NCBI GenBank assembly: GCA_945859605.1
Contig: OX243828.1
Span: forward strand, 24,604,109-24,668,108
Direction: 5' to 3'
Origin: Lumbricus rubellus
Taxonomy: Eukaryota; Annelida; Clitellata; Crassiclitellata; Lumbricidae
DNA: 64,000 nucleotides
A model generated the notes under the pieces. The model was not told the DNA's origin, did not search any database, and saw only the letters and a list, made by a program, of their open reading frames with translations. Every line of letters begins with the position of its first letter. Position 1 is the first letter of the stretch. The translations under genes were made by a program, and so were the position numbers. Below are positions 27,301 through 45,878 of the stretch, piece by piece.

Positions 27301-30300
27301 CGTGTGCTTCGTTTTAGAGATTCAGAGTTTACTATTAGGCCTACTTGTAAGCTTAAGATCGCGATTGTTTTTCTTTCTGACTAGCTTTCCTTGCTGAAGA
27401 GTGGCAAGCTAAAACTGAATTGCAAGACCAAGACATCCAGGAAGACAAACAACCCGGTTTTCAACGAGAAATTCTCATTGTAAGTTGCATCCATTTAGTT
27501 TGCATGAATCAGTGACGGTTAGTAAGGTACCGGTATGATAATTCGTTTCCTGGAGACTATTTATTCATTCCCATTGATGATCGCCCTGTCCTGGCACTGG
27601 GAACCTTTGAACCGGCCATTGGCATATAGGCCTAGGCCTATTTTATATCAGCATAAACGTCACACTCCATGTATTTTTATACAATATGGCATCACAATTG
27701 ATAGGCAGTCGTCCATGTGACAAAGAAATCCATAGCAGCAACATATTTATGAACAAAATTAATGATAGCAATAGCGTTTGTAGAACAAAGAGAAATCGCT
27801 ACAATGCGGCAGAACCATATTATCCTAGCAACACATCATTAAACATAGCTATAATGACGTAACTATGGTGTTGTTGAGTGTAGACTGTAGACCAAGGAGA
27901 TATCGTCATAATTATGGTCGATTATTATTAGGCTATAGTACAGAGCTGTTACTGTATACCAACAACTATAGGCCTTAGTAGCCTAGCCTACATAAACAAA
28001 AGCAGTGACGTAACAAAATTCTCTGATAAAGAGAAGTCGTCACAATGCAAAACTTAGCAGTGGCGGCGCTACCATAGGTTACGGATTGTAGGCCCACAAT
28101 AGCAGGCGCATTGTAACCTAGCATCATCAGGTCAAATTTTGTCTGTTGGCAACATTCGTTACGTAATAATGGTGAAAATGTTTCTAAAACATAGAGATGT
28201 TGTCACAATGAAAGTCTATAGTTGTTATTCATTTAAGAGATTTATATAGCGCCTCTACTAGACAATTAATCCACTAAGAAGCGCTCCGTATAATGTAAAA
28301 AGATCGTTCAAAAAATTGGATGCAGCACATTCAGTAGACAATACAATCGAGTGGATGTGCATAAGAAAGAAATTAGAATTGTTGATCTAAACGCCACCCA
28401 CTGCTTCTCTCAGCTCTGGCAACCAACCGAAATTCAACCCCTCTGACTAGCCTATATATGTATATAGCCTACTTTGGAGAACCCTTCTGACTTGACGCAG
28501 CGCTCGTGAATAAGCAGGTGCTCTAAGTCGAGCGGCGCTTTAGAACTAGAAGTTTAGAATTTACGATTACAATTAAACAAATAAATTATTACATTACATA
28601 AGTAATGGTCTTTGTCTTTCAGTGAACTGCCAACAGAGCTCGACACCGAAATTTCAGCGTCTGTTTGGAACGAAAGCAACGACGCAAAATCGTAAGCATC
28701 TGTTTTCCATTGATTTGCCTGCGTGAAATAACGTCTGCACGCTCTAATTTCACCTGCTTTATGCATTGAATGTAACCTATGCATAGGCATATAGGCCTAA
28801 AGTGGGACTAAAATGCAGAGCTCTGGATTTAAAGCGGGTGGAAACGTGAGTGGGAACGGCATTCCCACAGTCCCAATGCGTTCTCCCGAAATTCTTTTGC
28901 TTGCGTTCCCACTGGGGCGACTGCTCGCCATGCAACTGATGCAAGGAACCATTGAAATGAAACACATGAGTTTCAATAAAAACTCGTATTTTGCGTTTCC
29001 ACAAATTTATGCCTAACCACTGGATGAGCCGATTCTTGCACGACAGTTCTAGAACTAATTTGACTGTAGTAAGATGAAACGGAGGCAGCCGTATCAGACT
29101 CGTCTGACTAGGAAGAAGAGTAGGAAGAGGAGGAGATGAGGAGGACGTGAAGGAGGAGGAGGACGTGAAGGAGGAGGAGGACGTGAAGGAGGAGGAGGAC
29201 GTGAAGGAGGAGGAGGAGGAGGTGAAGGATGAGGAGGACGTGAAGGAGGAGGAGGACGTGAAGGAGGAGGAGGTGAAGGATGAGGAGGACGTGAAGGAGG
29301 AGGAGGAGGAGGTGAAGGATGAGGAGGACGTGAAGGAGGAGGAGGACGTGAAGGAGGAGGAGGAGGTGAAGGATGAGGAGGACGTGAAGGAGGAGGAGGA
29401 CGTGAAGGAGGAGGAGGACGTGAAGGAGGAGGAGGAGGTGAAGGATGAGGAGGACGTGAAGAAGGAGGAGGACGTGAAGGAGGAGGAGGAGGTGAAGGAT
29501 GAGGAGGACGTGAAGGAGGAGGAGAACGTGAAGGAGGAGGAGGTGAAGGATGAGGAGGACGAAGAAGGACTACATTTGTTTTGTTATATGGGACTCAGTG
29601 GAACATAATAGCATTTTGGTATCTTATTTGGTTATGTGCCTAGGCTTAGTAGCTCTATGAACCATCAAAACTCTTTTCCGTAGCCTAGAATTTTTCCAGA
29701 AACAGAAAACAGATGGTTTGGTAGACTTTTCATTTTCTTCTGCATGTAATAAGTAGTGGTATATGTCAACTTAATTTTCTTGAATAAACAAAATCATATG
29801 GTATCACTTACCCAGTGTTATTTCAGTTTCAAAATACTTTTCAGTTTAGTTTTAGTTTTAGTTTTCAGAACTTTTCAGTTTCAGTTTCAGTCTGTTAACT
29901 CAAATGAAACTTTTCAGTTTTAGTCTGTTAATTAACTTAAATGGAACTTTTCAGTTTCAGTTTTAGTCAGTTAACTCAAATGGAACTTTTCAGTTTCAGT
30001 TTTAGTCTGTTAACTCAAATGAAACTAACTTTTCAGTTAACTCAAATTCAGTTTCACTTTTTGTTAACTTAAATAACATTGCATTTACCACGGTAAATTA
30101 ATTTATTAATTATTAATTATTAATTTTTTCAATTTCTTTTAGTCGCGATCAGTTCATGGGAAGCGCAACATTTGTTGTTCAGGACATCATTCAAAGGAAA
30201 AAGGTAAACTATTCGTAATGTAGGGGAAGGTTGCCAAAGATGGGCCAGCACCAAAGATGGACCACTCCGTGATTTGCCACAAGGATTGAAACTGTATTGT

Positions 30301-33300
30301 AATGTGATGCTGTCGTATCTAGCAGGTCACAAGATAGATTGAATGAAATGATTAGACATCCGATACACAGAAAAACCTTCGAGAAAACAGAAAAAACGCT
30401 AATTGACATTGCTTGATAAAATAATGGCTTGGGGGTAAAATGAGTACAAAATCGAGGCCGGACCTGCTGAAAAGTTCGAAATTGGTCTATGAACTAAGTT
30501 TTTCAATTCTTTACAAGATACCATACCAGAAAATCCAATATCAGAACTGCATAAAAAGTTAAATGAGTTGGAAGTGGGTGTGTGCAAGTTGCCTAAGATG
30601 AAACACGTGTGGTCCATGTTAGGCAACTATGCATGAACACGGTCCAATCATCATTGATGCCCATTATTACTAATGCAATTAACTGCTATATATTCTACTA
30701 AGCTAGCAGTTGTACTTTATTATAAACAGTGATGTGATCAATGCTGAACTGTGAGAAAAAATTAGAAAATTCTTTGTGTATATTTTTAAAATTATTTTTT
30801 TATTTTTTAAAGTAAAAACTGACAATTTAATATTTTTTCTTTTTTATTATTTACTGAAATATATTTTACTAGGCTAACATTTGTAATTTATTATCAACAG
30901 TGATTTGGACAACGTTAAACTGTGAGAAAAATTGGAAATTTCTTTTGTTTAAATTTTTAAAAATTATTTATTATTTTTTTAGTTAAAAAAAGACAATTTA
31001 TTATTTTTATTTTTTTTATTATTTACTGAAATATATTCTACTAGGCTAGCATTGGTAATTTATTATCGACAGTGATGTGGACATTGCTAAACTGTGTGAA
31101 AAATTGGAAAATTCTTTGTTTATATTTTTCAAAATGTATTTTTTGAGATTTTTCATTAAAAAAAATGCCAATAAAATTTTTTCCCTTTTTATTACTTATT
31201 GAAAAATTGCATAATATGTACTGTTCAATGTAAGTTCATTTTAGCAGAAATGGTTGATGAATTGAGACTGTTTGTCCGCCTTTAACAATACATTTTTTCC
31301 ATGGTCCATCTTTGGCGCCCATGCTCCTAAGATGGACCACTTTTGGAATTTTTTATTTTTTAAATTTTTTCCTTTCTATTTATTTAAATGAAAATGTTAT
31401 TGCATCCAATGGTGTATCAACACCTAATGTATGTAACGACCGTGTTGCATAATCATTTTCTCATAATTTGTGGCGAAAACGGACGATCATCCTTACGTGG
31501 TCCATCTTTGGCAACCTTCCCCTAATGCTAAAAGTCAACCACGTCCTGATCGAGGAACCTTTTCCCACCTCTAGCAAAGACCACCTACTAGACCGCATCC
31601 TTTTGTTCTGCCACTTAAGGATGATAGAAACTTCATTCCGAGGGTTCTCTTTGTCTGCAATTAATCACACATTGTTATGTTCACAATATTTTTGTCATTG
31701 CTGATTTTTAATGTGCTTTGACGTGTAACTGGGTGCGGTGTGTCACCTGGATTTGTCTCTTTTCTAATTAGCCTAAACGAAGATTATTACTGTTTATTAG
31801 GTTATTATTGTCAAACTTTCACTAGCTTTAAGTGGACCTGCCAGTTAGTAATTACCAGGTAGGCCTACTGAAAAGCCGAATCGCTTTTCCGATGCAAATA
31901 GCCTACTATTGCTCAATCAGGCCATTAATGATTCGTAGGCCAATTTCGAGAAACGAATAACTTCTTAATTAAAATTAAGATTCTAAAATTAATGATCTGC
32001 GTTTACAGGCATTGAACGGCTGGTTTTTCTTGCTACCGAACCAGACAACTGAAGTTGAAAACTGGTTCACATCATCCGATTCTAGTACAGCCTCCGAAAC
32101 AACAGACAATAACGTTTCTGAACAGCGCTTCTATCTCAAGCACTCAATAATCGCACCTACAAATCACGAATTTCCGGTAAGGCTAATTCATACTTCAAAC
32201 TAGAAATCATTGGCTGAATGGCAGGCCTGTCTACAAAACACCAGATCCTGCAGTGTTTGCGAGTGATCAAAATGATAGCTGTCAGCTATTATTATTGGGG
32301 CACGGTGGTGTAGTGGGTATGTTCGTTGCCTTGCAGCTGGAATGTTGCCGGTTCGAATCCACCTCAAGACCCCCGTGTAGGACCCATGAGCAAGTCCTTC
32401 ACTCACAATTGCTTGTGCGCTTCGGTGTGAAACTCTGATGCAGTATCCACGCTGTTTAATCGGGAGCGCTTCTGAGTAGTATCTTTAGCTTTAACAAGTG
32501 CTCATACATACATACATGCATACACACATACATACATACACACAAGCATACATACATACATACAAGCATACATACATACATACATACAAGCATGCATACA
32601 TACAAATATACATACATACATACATACATACATACATACATACATACATACATACATACATACATACATACATACATACATACAAATACAATCACACAAG
32701 ACTGCATACATACACACATACATTTGTTTGTTTCTATGGTTTTAGACTTCTCCGCACTGTATGATGCATCGACTTCCTGATGTCTATGGGAATCCAGATC
32801 TTGCAATGTTCACTAGAACAAGAAAAGTGGATGTGGCTGGTAGTATATCTTCAATCAACTCCCTCAATCATTGCAACGGTTGTGATGAGCTGGATAGCAA
32901 CAGTCAACCAATCAACCAGTTCCACTCAATCAATCGTCCACATTCGAATTACGACGACAAAACTTATGCACTCCCTAATCGATCCGCAAGGAAGCATTTC
33001 CCAATGTGGAACTGTCCCAACGGTCTCACAATAACAAGCTATGGATGGCTGGATGCCTGCCCTATGGACTACCAGGAACACGGATTAAATGCTTTAGATA
33101 ACTCATATATCAGGCATAAAGACTCTGAGAAAATTGTGTCCACAGGAGAAAATTCGCTGAGCGAAAGAGTTGCGTCAGAGTCACAAACGACAGATAAACA
33201 CAGAACGTTGCAGAAACATGGAAGAAACTCTGAATATATTCCTCAGAACTTTGCTAAGATATCTGATCATCTTGACTACAAATCCATGGCAGGTCATCTC

Positions 33301-33798
33301 ACCAGCAGGTTACCAAGAGAGTGTGTCACAGAACAGTTGGATGTCGGACATACCAAACCACTATCAAGTCGACCTATCTCCAATCATGACACTGGATACT
33401 TTTGTCAAAATGTGCATCAAACTAAACAGGATTCTAACAGAAGTCAACTACGTAGTTGCGGCACTGAGAAGTTCCATCACTACGAAAACGTGTTTGTAGA
33501 AACTCAGGCAGACTCGGAACAGTCCAGTAAATATCTTCAGCAGCAGGCTACACAAGAAAATGTCTACGCGTCTATCACTGAGTTACAAAAGACTCGAGAA
33601 GCGATCACAACACCATCCAAGGCTAAACAATTAAATGCAGGACCATACGCATGTCAAAAGACGGTTTCATGCTTGAACTACTGGACTGCAGCATGTTCAT
33701 GCGCAATTCAGCTGTTGAGGCTTGGCACAAATCTACCGCCTAAGAAAACAAGAATGGTCAAACTCAAGAGCAAACGTAAAGTGCTTAACTCTCTATAA
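24348..33798 (+). CDS. C2-domain protein, RGS3-like C2, eight exons
   Basis: Exons 24,348-24,774, 25,626-25,676, 26,110-26,168, 27,385-27,479, 28,623-28,691, 30,143-30,203, 32,009-32,176 and 32,746-33,798 join in frame to 660 residues. All borders are AG...GT and phases agree. Residues 1-142 are Ser/Arg-rich with a KLRRRRRF basic patch and an acidic stretch. Residues ~143-265 form a C2 fold: GVLKLSLYMNAGLLTI, NVQRGRNLKP, KTKTSRKTNNPVFNEKFSF, SASVWNES, DQFMGSATF, LNGWFFLLP. The GWFFLL ending recalls the C2 domain of RGS3. Usual calcium ligands look poorly kept (ANAYV where DPYV is typical; WNESND in loop 3), suggesting calcium-independent membrane or protein binding. Residues ~266-660 look disordered, with no RGS or PDZ domain. 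The ATG opens its exon directly after an acceptor, so a 5' UTR or further coding exon probably lies upstream. Confidence 0.83.
24950..25015 (-). mobile_element. SINE-A/LINE-A shared tail, minus orientation
   Basis: TATAGCGCCCCTTCAAGG then CTACTCAGAGGCGCTCCCGG in the first C2-gene intron. No tRNA-like head follows, so the source (SINE or LINE) is unresolved. Confidence 0.6.
25083..25190 (-). mobile_element. CR1/L2-like LINE 3' end (A-type tail), minus orientation
   Basis: (ATTC)n then TATAGCGCCTCTTCAAGAAA and CTACTCAGAGGCGTTCC, as at 15,285-15,400. Confidence 0.7.
25487..25560. repeat. (ATTC)n microsatellite
   Basis: ATTC array in the first C2-gene intron, just upstream of the 25,626 exon. 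Confidence 0.9.
26110..26470 (+). repeat. Tandem duplication of part of a C2 exon plus its donor
   Basis: The 3' part of the 26,110-26,168 exon (ACGTGCCAATGCTTACGTCA), its donor and about 100 bp of intron (…TATTATTCTACATA…GATCGCTGCCATTTC) recur at about 26,350-26,470. There the exon-like piece reads CGTGCCAATGCATACGTCAA before GGTAAGA. The second donor is closer to consensus and encodes ANAYVK, but has no clear acceptor, only an (ATC)n array before it. Confidence 0.82.
26262..26345. repeat. (ATC/GTC)n microsatellite
   Basis: Triplet array inside the duplicated intron segment. A second array lies at about 26,520-26,580. Confidence 0.9.
26815..27175 (+). mobile_element. CR1/L2-like LINE 3' fragment with ORF end and A-type tail
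   Basis: The plus strand reads the C-terminal part of a LINE ORF2: CLTGCAPSYLSDLCRPV, SVVGPSTWNGLPLALRSLP and FYKLLKTYFFSRG, ending GSASE and a TAG stop. The sequence coding GSASE-stop is GGGAGCGCCTCTGAGTAG, the same string that closes SINE family A. A 3' UTR (GAAGAGGCGCTATATAAG) and a (GAATGAAT)n tail follow. It is 5'-truncated and cannot move by itself. Confidence 0.85.
27480..28230. other. C2-gene intron, no feature recognised
   Basis: AT-rich intron sequence with several TAGGCCTA motifs and no TIR pair, tandem array or RNA gene that I could recognise. Confidence 0.5.
28236..28300 (-). mobile_element. Diverged A-type LINE/SINE tail
   Basis: TATATAGCGCCTCTACTAGA to AAGAAGCGCTCC, a diverged match to the reverse tail at 25,083-25,190. 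Confidence 0.5.
28480..28575 (+). mobile_element. LINE 3'-tail fragment (B-type tail)
   Basis: GACTTGACGCAGCGCTCGTG then AATAAGCAGGTGC, CGGCGCTTTAGAA and TTACGATTACAATTAA. Confidence 0.6.
29122..29562 (+). repeat. GA-rich minisatellite with an open 153-codon frame
   Basis: Alternating 15-18 bp units (GAGGACGTGAAGGAGGAG and GAGGTGAAGGATGAG) lie in an intron of the C2 gene between the 28,623 and 30,143 exons. Plus-strand frame 29,147-29,608 stays open and would read EEDVKEEEDVKEEEVKDEED-type repeats. The last residues (HLFCYMGLSGT) are ordinary flank. No splice sites join it to the C2 exons, so I treat it as intronic minisatellite, not as an exon. Confidence 0.85.
29822..30060. repeat. ~50 bp CAGTTTTAGT/TTAACTCAAATG minisatellite
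   Basis: About four units of TTTTCAGTTTCAGTTTTAGT followed by CTGTTAACTCAAATGGAAC, diverging at the edges. The array ends about 80 bp before the 30,143 exon. Confidence 0.85.
30221..31524. mobile_element. 1.3-kb TIR transposon with three internal 170-bp repeats
   Basis: Ends TAGGGGAAGGTTGCCAAAGA then TGGGCCA, and the reverse complement at 31,498-31,524, match in 26 of 27 positions. The ends start and finish at TA, as in Tc1/mariner/pogo insertions. The motif AAGATGGACCA or close variants recurs near both ends. Inside, about 30,680-31,197, three direct copies of a ~170-bp unit follow each other (landmarks TATTCTACTAGGCTAGCA, ACAGTGATGTGGACA, AAACTGTGAGAAAAATTGG). No transposase is present. 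The element fills most of the intron before the 32,009 exon. Confidence 0.82.
32297..32503 (+). mobile_element. tRNA-derived SINE, family A, copy 3
   Basis: GGGGCACGGTGGTGTAGTGG head, box B GGTTCGAATCC, core GTGAAACTCTGATGCAGT and tail GGGAGCGCTTCTGAGTAG. It ends directly in the CATA microsatellite that follows. Located in the last C2-gene intron. Confidence 0.88.
32504..32730. repeat. (CATA)n microsatellite at the SINE tail
   Basis: CATACATA array with GCATACAA interruptions, starting at the SINE 3' end and finishing about 15 bp before the last C2-gene exon's acceptor. Confidence 0.93.
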
Positions 33799-35270
33799 GG
33801 CCTAATGAACATGGCCGCCCTTGGTAGGAAGTTTGGGTAACGAGGATTTTTAGCGAACAAGAACACTACAAATCCCATGATTTCTTTGTTAACTTTATTC
33901 GTGCACAGTATGAATATGTTGCATGGCATAGAAACCCATTGAAATGAAAACAATATCAAAACAGATTTCCAAAAGAAAAATAAATGCCTTCACAATGATA
34001 TAACACTTTCATGATCTAAGGTCTACAAAAACACTTGCTTACCGTTGAGAAAATCATCTGATAATAATTAATTACCAACCAGACCTCCTCTGGGCTACTC
34101 TTACGGACAACCATTTTGACTTAACGCAGCGCTCATGAATAAGCTGGTGCCCCACACATGGCTTTCGAGTGTCGCTCTAGAAGTCTGGAGATTACAATTA
34201 CGATTAAAGTTAATGCGACATAATTACAAGTTTACAAGTAACAGAGCAGAACAGTTCCCCTTTGACTGTCTATCAGAAGGGTAGGCCTAAACAAAATTGA
34301 AGGTGCCTCAGTGTCTGCTGGCCCATCTGGCCCCCTTCTGTTCTGGACTGTCACCAACTAACATACATGCCTATTAATCAAACAATATTCAAAACAAAAT
34401 GATATATGAAACAAAACAGTTTTGGATAAAGCTACAAATGATATGGTCGTCTCATACAAAAGTCGATAAACAATAACAAGATGATGAAATCAAAAGTTAA
34501 TTGCATACGTATCTGGCACCTGAAACCTATTCGCTAACTCCCAATTTGATAATACAACCTTCTTGTAAAACAGTAGTGAAAAGGGCTAATGTATGTTAAG
34601 CTATTTTTTAAAATTAAACCACAGAAAACAGAACATTAATTAAAAGCCAGCAACATCACGAATTCAATTAAAATTTTTATCTAAAAAGCAATTTGAAATC
34701 AAATAAAACGAACTTGAAACGTACAATTCCATTAATACTGATCTGAAATAAACCTTTTCAACGTTCATGTCAATATTCTGTGGTCTGCCTTTGGTGGGCC
34801 TCACATAATCTGTCTTTATTCAGAACACTATATAATGGCTTCCAGTGTCCCAACGCATCATGTTCAAAATTATTTCCATTACACCTGCTCATCCAAGTAA
34901 TGACCCTGCTGTCGTCACTGGTCTTCTTTCACAGAAAAACTAAAATTGCAACTTGCAAAATACATTATCACCACCATGTGTGTTCAATTACTTGTTACCA
35001 ATGCAGCAAAGCCTAAGCAACAATGGTCACATAGCATTCAATAAACTTTTTATTTAAACTGCCAAATCACAAATTCTGCCGCTGGGATATGCTTTTACAA
35101 TTGAGTACTTAGTTACTTTCTAAATTCTTTACCCTTGAACAACAATTTACTTATTAAACTGTCAGCAGTGGTTTGGTCAATAATTTTTTTTACAATTCAA
35201 TAAAAAATTTAATCAATGAAATAATCGTTTTTCACGTTGCAAAAGCAAGATCAGAGTTAAAACAATAAAG
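33799..35270. other. Convergent intergenic stretch, mostly featureless
   Basis: Separates the 3' ends of the C2 gene (+) and ALAD (-). A B-type LINE tail lies at 34,115-34,210. The rest is AT-rich with no supported gene. A minus-strand polyadenylation-like AATAAA (plus TTTATT) near 35,049 could serve ALAD, but this is weak. Confidence 0.5.
34115..34210 (+). mobile_element. LINE 3'-tail fragment (B-type tail)
   Basis: GACTTAACGCAGCGCTCATG then AATAAGCTGGTGCC, CGCTCTAGAAGTCT and ATTACAATTACGATTAA. Confidence 0.65.
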
Positions 35271-35280
35271 AGACAGAGAT

Positions 35281-35338
35281 CATAAATGTTGACCTGAAAT
35301 CAAAATGTTGACCTGAAATCAAAATGTTGACCTGAATG
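35281..35338. repeat. Three 19-bp tandem units
   Basis: ATGTTGACCTGAAATCAAA is repeated twice and followed by a truncated third unit. Confidence 0.9.
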
Positions 35339-35796
35339 TTGTTAACTGCATAAGACAAAAACAACAGTTTCGTTGTGTCAATTAAAGTTTTTATCAAGGA
35401 CCGCCGTATTTTCTTAGCCTGAACAAGTTTCTAAGTCAGAAGCATGCTGCAACGGAAAAAGTCTCTGATATACCGTACGCAAACGTAGTTTAACAATAAA
35501 TTTATCTAAGCAATTACTACGTACAACGTGCTGAAATACAATGCAAGACTCGATGTTTCTAACCAACGTAACAGATATGTAACTTCAAATTGATCATAAT
35601 AACAATGGTACTGATTAAATAAATGAATTTTTAGGAAGCCTATTTCTAACCATCTGTACAAACTTTCTTGAGCATCTTAAAGCATATACATGTCGATAAA
35701 ATACTGAGCAACTCGGAGGAGTTTCTCTTGCAGCGGTGCTATATAAATTCACGGTTACAATTACGAATATCAAAAGTTACAAAACGCAGTCCTCAT

Positions 35797-43137
<7,341 letters not shown>

Positions 43138-43179
43138 CGTCACTTGTTGTCGTTATTTTAACTTTCAAGTCTTCGTCCC

Positions 43180-43830
43180 CAGTGTTGCCACTGAGGTTTC
43201 AGAAATAAACCCAGATTTGTTTTTTTTTTAACAGAAAAACACAGACCATTCATATAAGTAAGAAGTAAGTAAGTATATAAGCGACTTTAGACCCCATTTT
43301 CAAATTAAGTTGTTTTCCCACTTGTTCGGATGACCGGGATGAGGGTCAGCAAAATGTTCGTAAAATGAGTCGAATAAAATGTAACTACAACTTTCCAAAA
43401 TATCAATGCGTAGCGGTTCCAACCAACCAGAGGGTAAATACATAACAATAATAGCTTAAGTTTACGAAGTTTTAAAGTTGACCATGCAGTAGCCTACGAC
43501 TAAACAAGGAGAGAAATGGCTTGACCAAATTGAAATGTCAAAATGGCTTAGGCCTATTTCAGCGCAGAGCTATTCTTCTGCGTCACCAGGTTAGAAATTA
43601 TTCGTGAATTAACAACGTGAGATATTGATTGTGAAGTTTCAAATTAAAATCAGTTGAAAAAATATGTAGCACAAGCACTTTACTTTGAATTTCACAGAAT
43701 ATTCATGTCTTATAAATACATAATGATCAACTCACAAAAATAACCCAGATTTTGATTTTTTTAACTCCAGAAACACTGATGAAGGCCAAAAGCCTAGATC
43801 TAGTGGAAAAACCCAGCTGTGGCATCACTG
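43180..43830. mobile_element. Candidate hAT-like element just upstream of ALAD
   Basis: CAGTGTTGCCAC at 43,180 and GTGGCATCACTG ending at 43,830 match as inverted ends in 11 of 12 positions. Flanking octamers TTCGTCCC and TTCGAGCT agree at 5 of 8. The near end lies about 43 bp upstream of the ALAD start codon. No ORF inside. Confidence 0.5.
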
Positions 43831-44489
43831 TTCGAGCTCGTTGGTTCGACCATAATAATTATAATAGGTTCGACGCTACCCGAACCCCAAGCCTTATAAG
43901 TTATAGCACTTCATAAATATTCATACATTTATTCGCATTACTATTCGTTGACGTATCTGGAGCAAGTGAGTAAGTACTCAATTAATAACTTAATAACAAG
44001 AATCATTATAGGCAAAATTTTGCTAGCGTATAATGGTTTAAAATAAAAAAAGTTCGCATAACCAACGAATGAAATTAATATCAATAACAAATAATTGTTA
44101 TGTCTTTAAAGCTATCCTACATGACAACTTGAACCCGTAGTTTATTGCGTAAATCATCATTGGGCTTTAGCGGTCGTTGAATAGGCTACACGCTACAGGC
44201 TGAATTTAGAAATAGACTTTGGGTCAATTAGAAATAAGCATACGCAGTGTAAGAATTGTGGAAAAATAACTTATTTGTTATTAATAGAAGGCTCTGGTTT
44301 TAATCATGGAGATGTTGATCACGTGATCAAAAGACTGTGCATATTAGAAATAAATGCGCTACATAAGTTTATAATTTGAACGTTCGCGAGTTTCCATGAC
44401 GTCACTGCAATGTGCGTAAATATGGAGGCAGAGATAGCTACGGTAAATATCAATGGATTTCCTAAAGATAATAATAATTATTGGCCTAT
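43831..44489. other. Intergenic, no gene seen
   Basis: AT-rich region upstream of ALAD and the LINE relic; no supported feature. Confidence 0.5.
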
Positions 44490-45250
44490 GGACTATATAT
44501 CTATGTAATCGTAATCGTAATCTCGAGATTTCTACAGCGCCCACAAAAGCGAAGTCACGGGAACCAGCTTATTCACAGGCGCTCAATCAAAGCAAAATCG
44601 ATAGGCAGTGCGGGCGGAAGTTTGTTCCAAAGAGGTGGATTTGCAATGGCTATGGAGCGGTTTGCGAATTTCAGTGATGAAGTGATGGGCGGGCGAAGCA
44701 GTGTAATGGAGGATGAGGAGCGTGTTGAACGAAGTGGCTGGATGGTGAACAGCTGACGAAGGTAGAACGGCTGGGATGATTGAAGTGTATTGTAAGTGAG
44801 TGAGAGGACTTTGTATTCGATGCGTTCAGGTATTTTGAGCCAGTGAAGAGATTTCAGGACAGGAGTGATGTGGTGACGTTTGGGGGTTTTAGTGACAGCA
44901 CGGGCAAGGGTGGGCCTATTCTGGATAGCCTGGAGGCGATTAATTTGGGTGATAGGCCCTATCATTGTTTAGGAAGAAAGAGTTACAGTAGTCAAGTTTC
45001 GCATGAACTATAAATGAGGCGATTGCGGATGCAGTTTTGAAGTCAAGCATAGGGCGGATTCTGCGAAGGTCGTGGATATGCATGAAGCAAGAGCGAGAAA
45101 GATGTGTGATGTGATCAGAGAAGCTCAAGTTTTGATCGAAAATAACACCTACGTTTCTGACTGGAGAACTTGGAGTAAATGTGTGGGTGGATGCAGAGTC
45201 AATTAAGGTTGATGGATATAGAAGGATCTGGGATTTTCTTGAGTTGCAGG
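44490..45250 (-). mobile_element. CR1/L2-like LINE, 3' part of ORF2 with frameshift
   Basis: Minus strand reads GVIFDQNLSFSDHITHLSRS, FIVHAKLDYCNSFFLNN, then after a frameshift near 44,960 QINRLQAIQNRPTLARAVTK, ITPVLKSLHWLKIPERIEYK and IANPPLWNKLPPALP. This is the region downstream of the catalytic RT motifs in L2/CR1-type ORF2. The 3' UTR ends CTGTAGAAATCTCGAGATTA and a (CGATTA)n tail. 5'-truncated and frame-disrupted, hence dead. Confidence 0.88.
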
Positions 45251-45875
45251 CCTATAGCCTAAGAATAAATTCAGTTTTGATGTATGTGCTTGCGTGTAAT
45301 TATATGGATGCTGTCACTTTTGCTGTGACCTCTGTTGCACAAGGCAGTAAATGACGATGTATCGAAACGAAGTCATAATGAATATTCTGGCAGTAACCAA
45401 TGCGTAAATATAAACAGTATTACGGAAATGTCAAAATAACCCCATCTTATGGGCAGATGTAACAATACTAAAAGTCATGGGCATCCCAAACCCGTACCAC
45501 TTATACCAAGAGCATTTAACTTGTGTGCAATATGTATTTTTTGGCACAGCCTCAAATTGGAAATCTGAACTGTATAAGCTAACATAAAGATACACTGATA
45601 TACCTCACTGCAAGTTCTGTTTAACTGTCATCTTCTACGGTAGCGGTAACTCCGTACCAGACATTTTTTGCAACCAGAGCTCGATCTGCAAGGGGTAGAA
45701 ATAAAGTATCCAGTGCAGGGAGTAACTTATGATGAGCGCAGGGAAAACATTTTGGCAGCAATGTGGTAGGGCAATAGCCAACAGACAGGGCAAAGGGTTT
45801 TTCACCAGGACTTCGCCCCAGCATGCCCTGGTGTAGTGCCAGTGTGCCACCATCATGGGCAGAGTTTATCAGGGG
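45251..45875. other. Intergenic, no gene seen
   Basis: Short frames only (for example minus 45,621-45,824), without recognisable similarity to the missing parts of ALAD or to LINE proteins. Confidence 0.45.
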
Positions 45876-45878
45876 CTA

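Noticed and set aside
32297..32503. tRNA gene
   Set aside because: Boxes A and B are present, but the sequence recurs with a fixed core and LINE-like tail at several loci, and no acceptor stem pairing closes the molecule. It is a SINE head.
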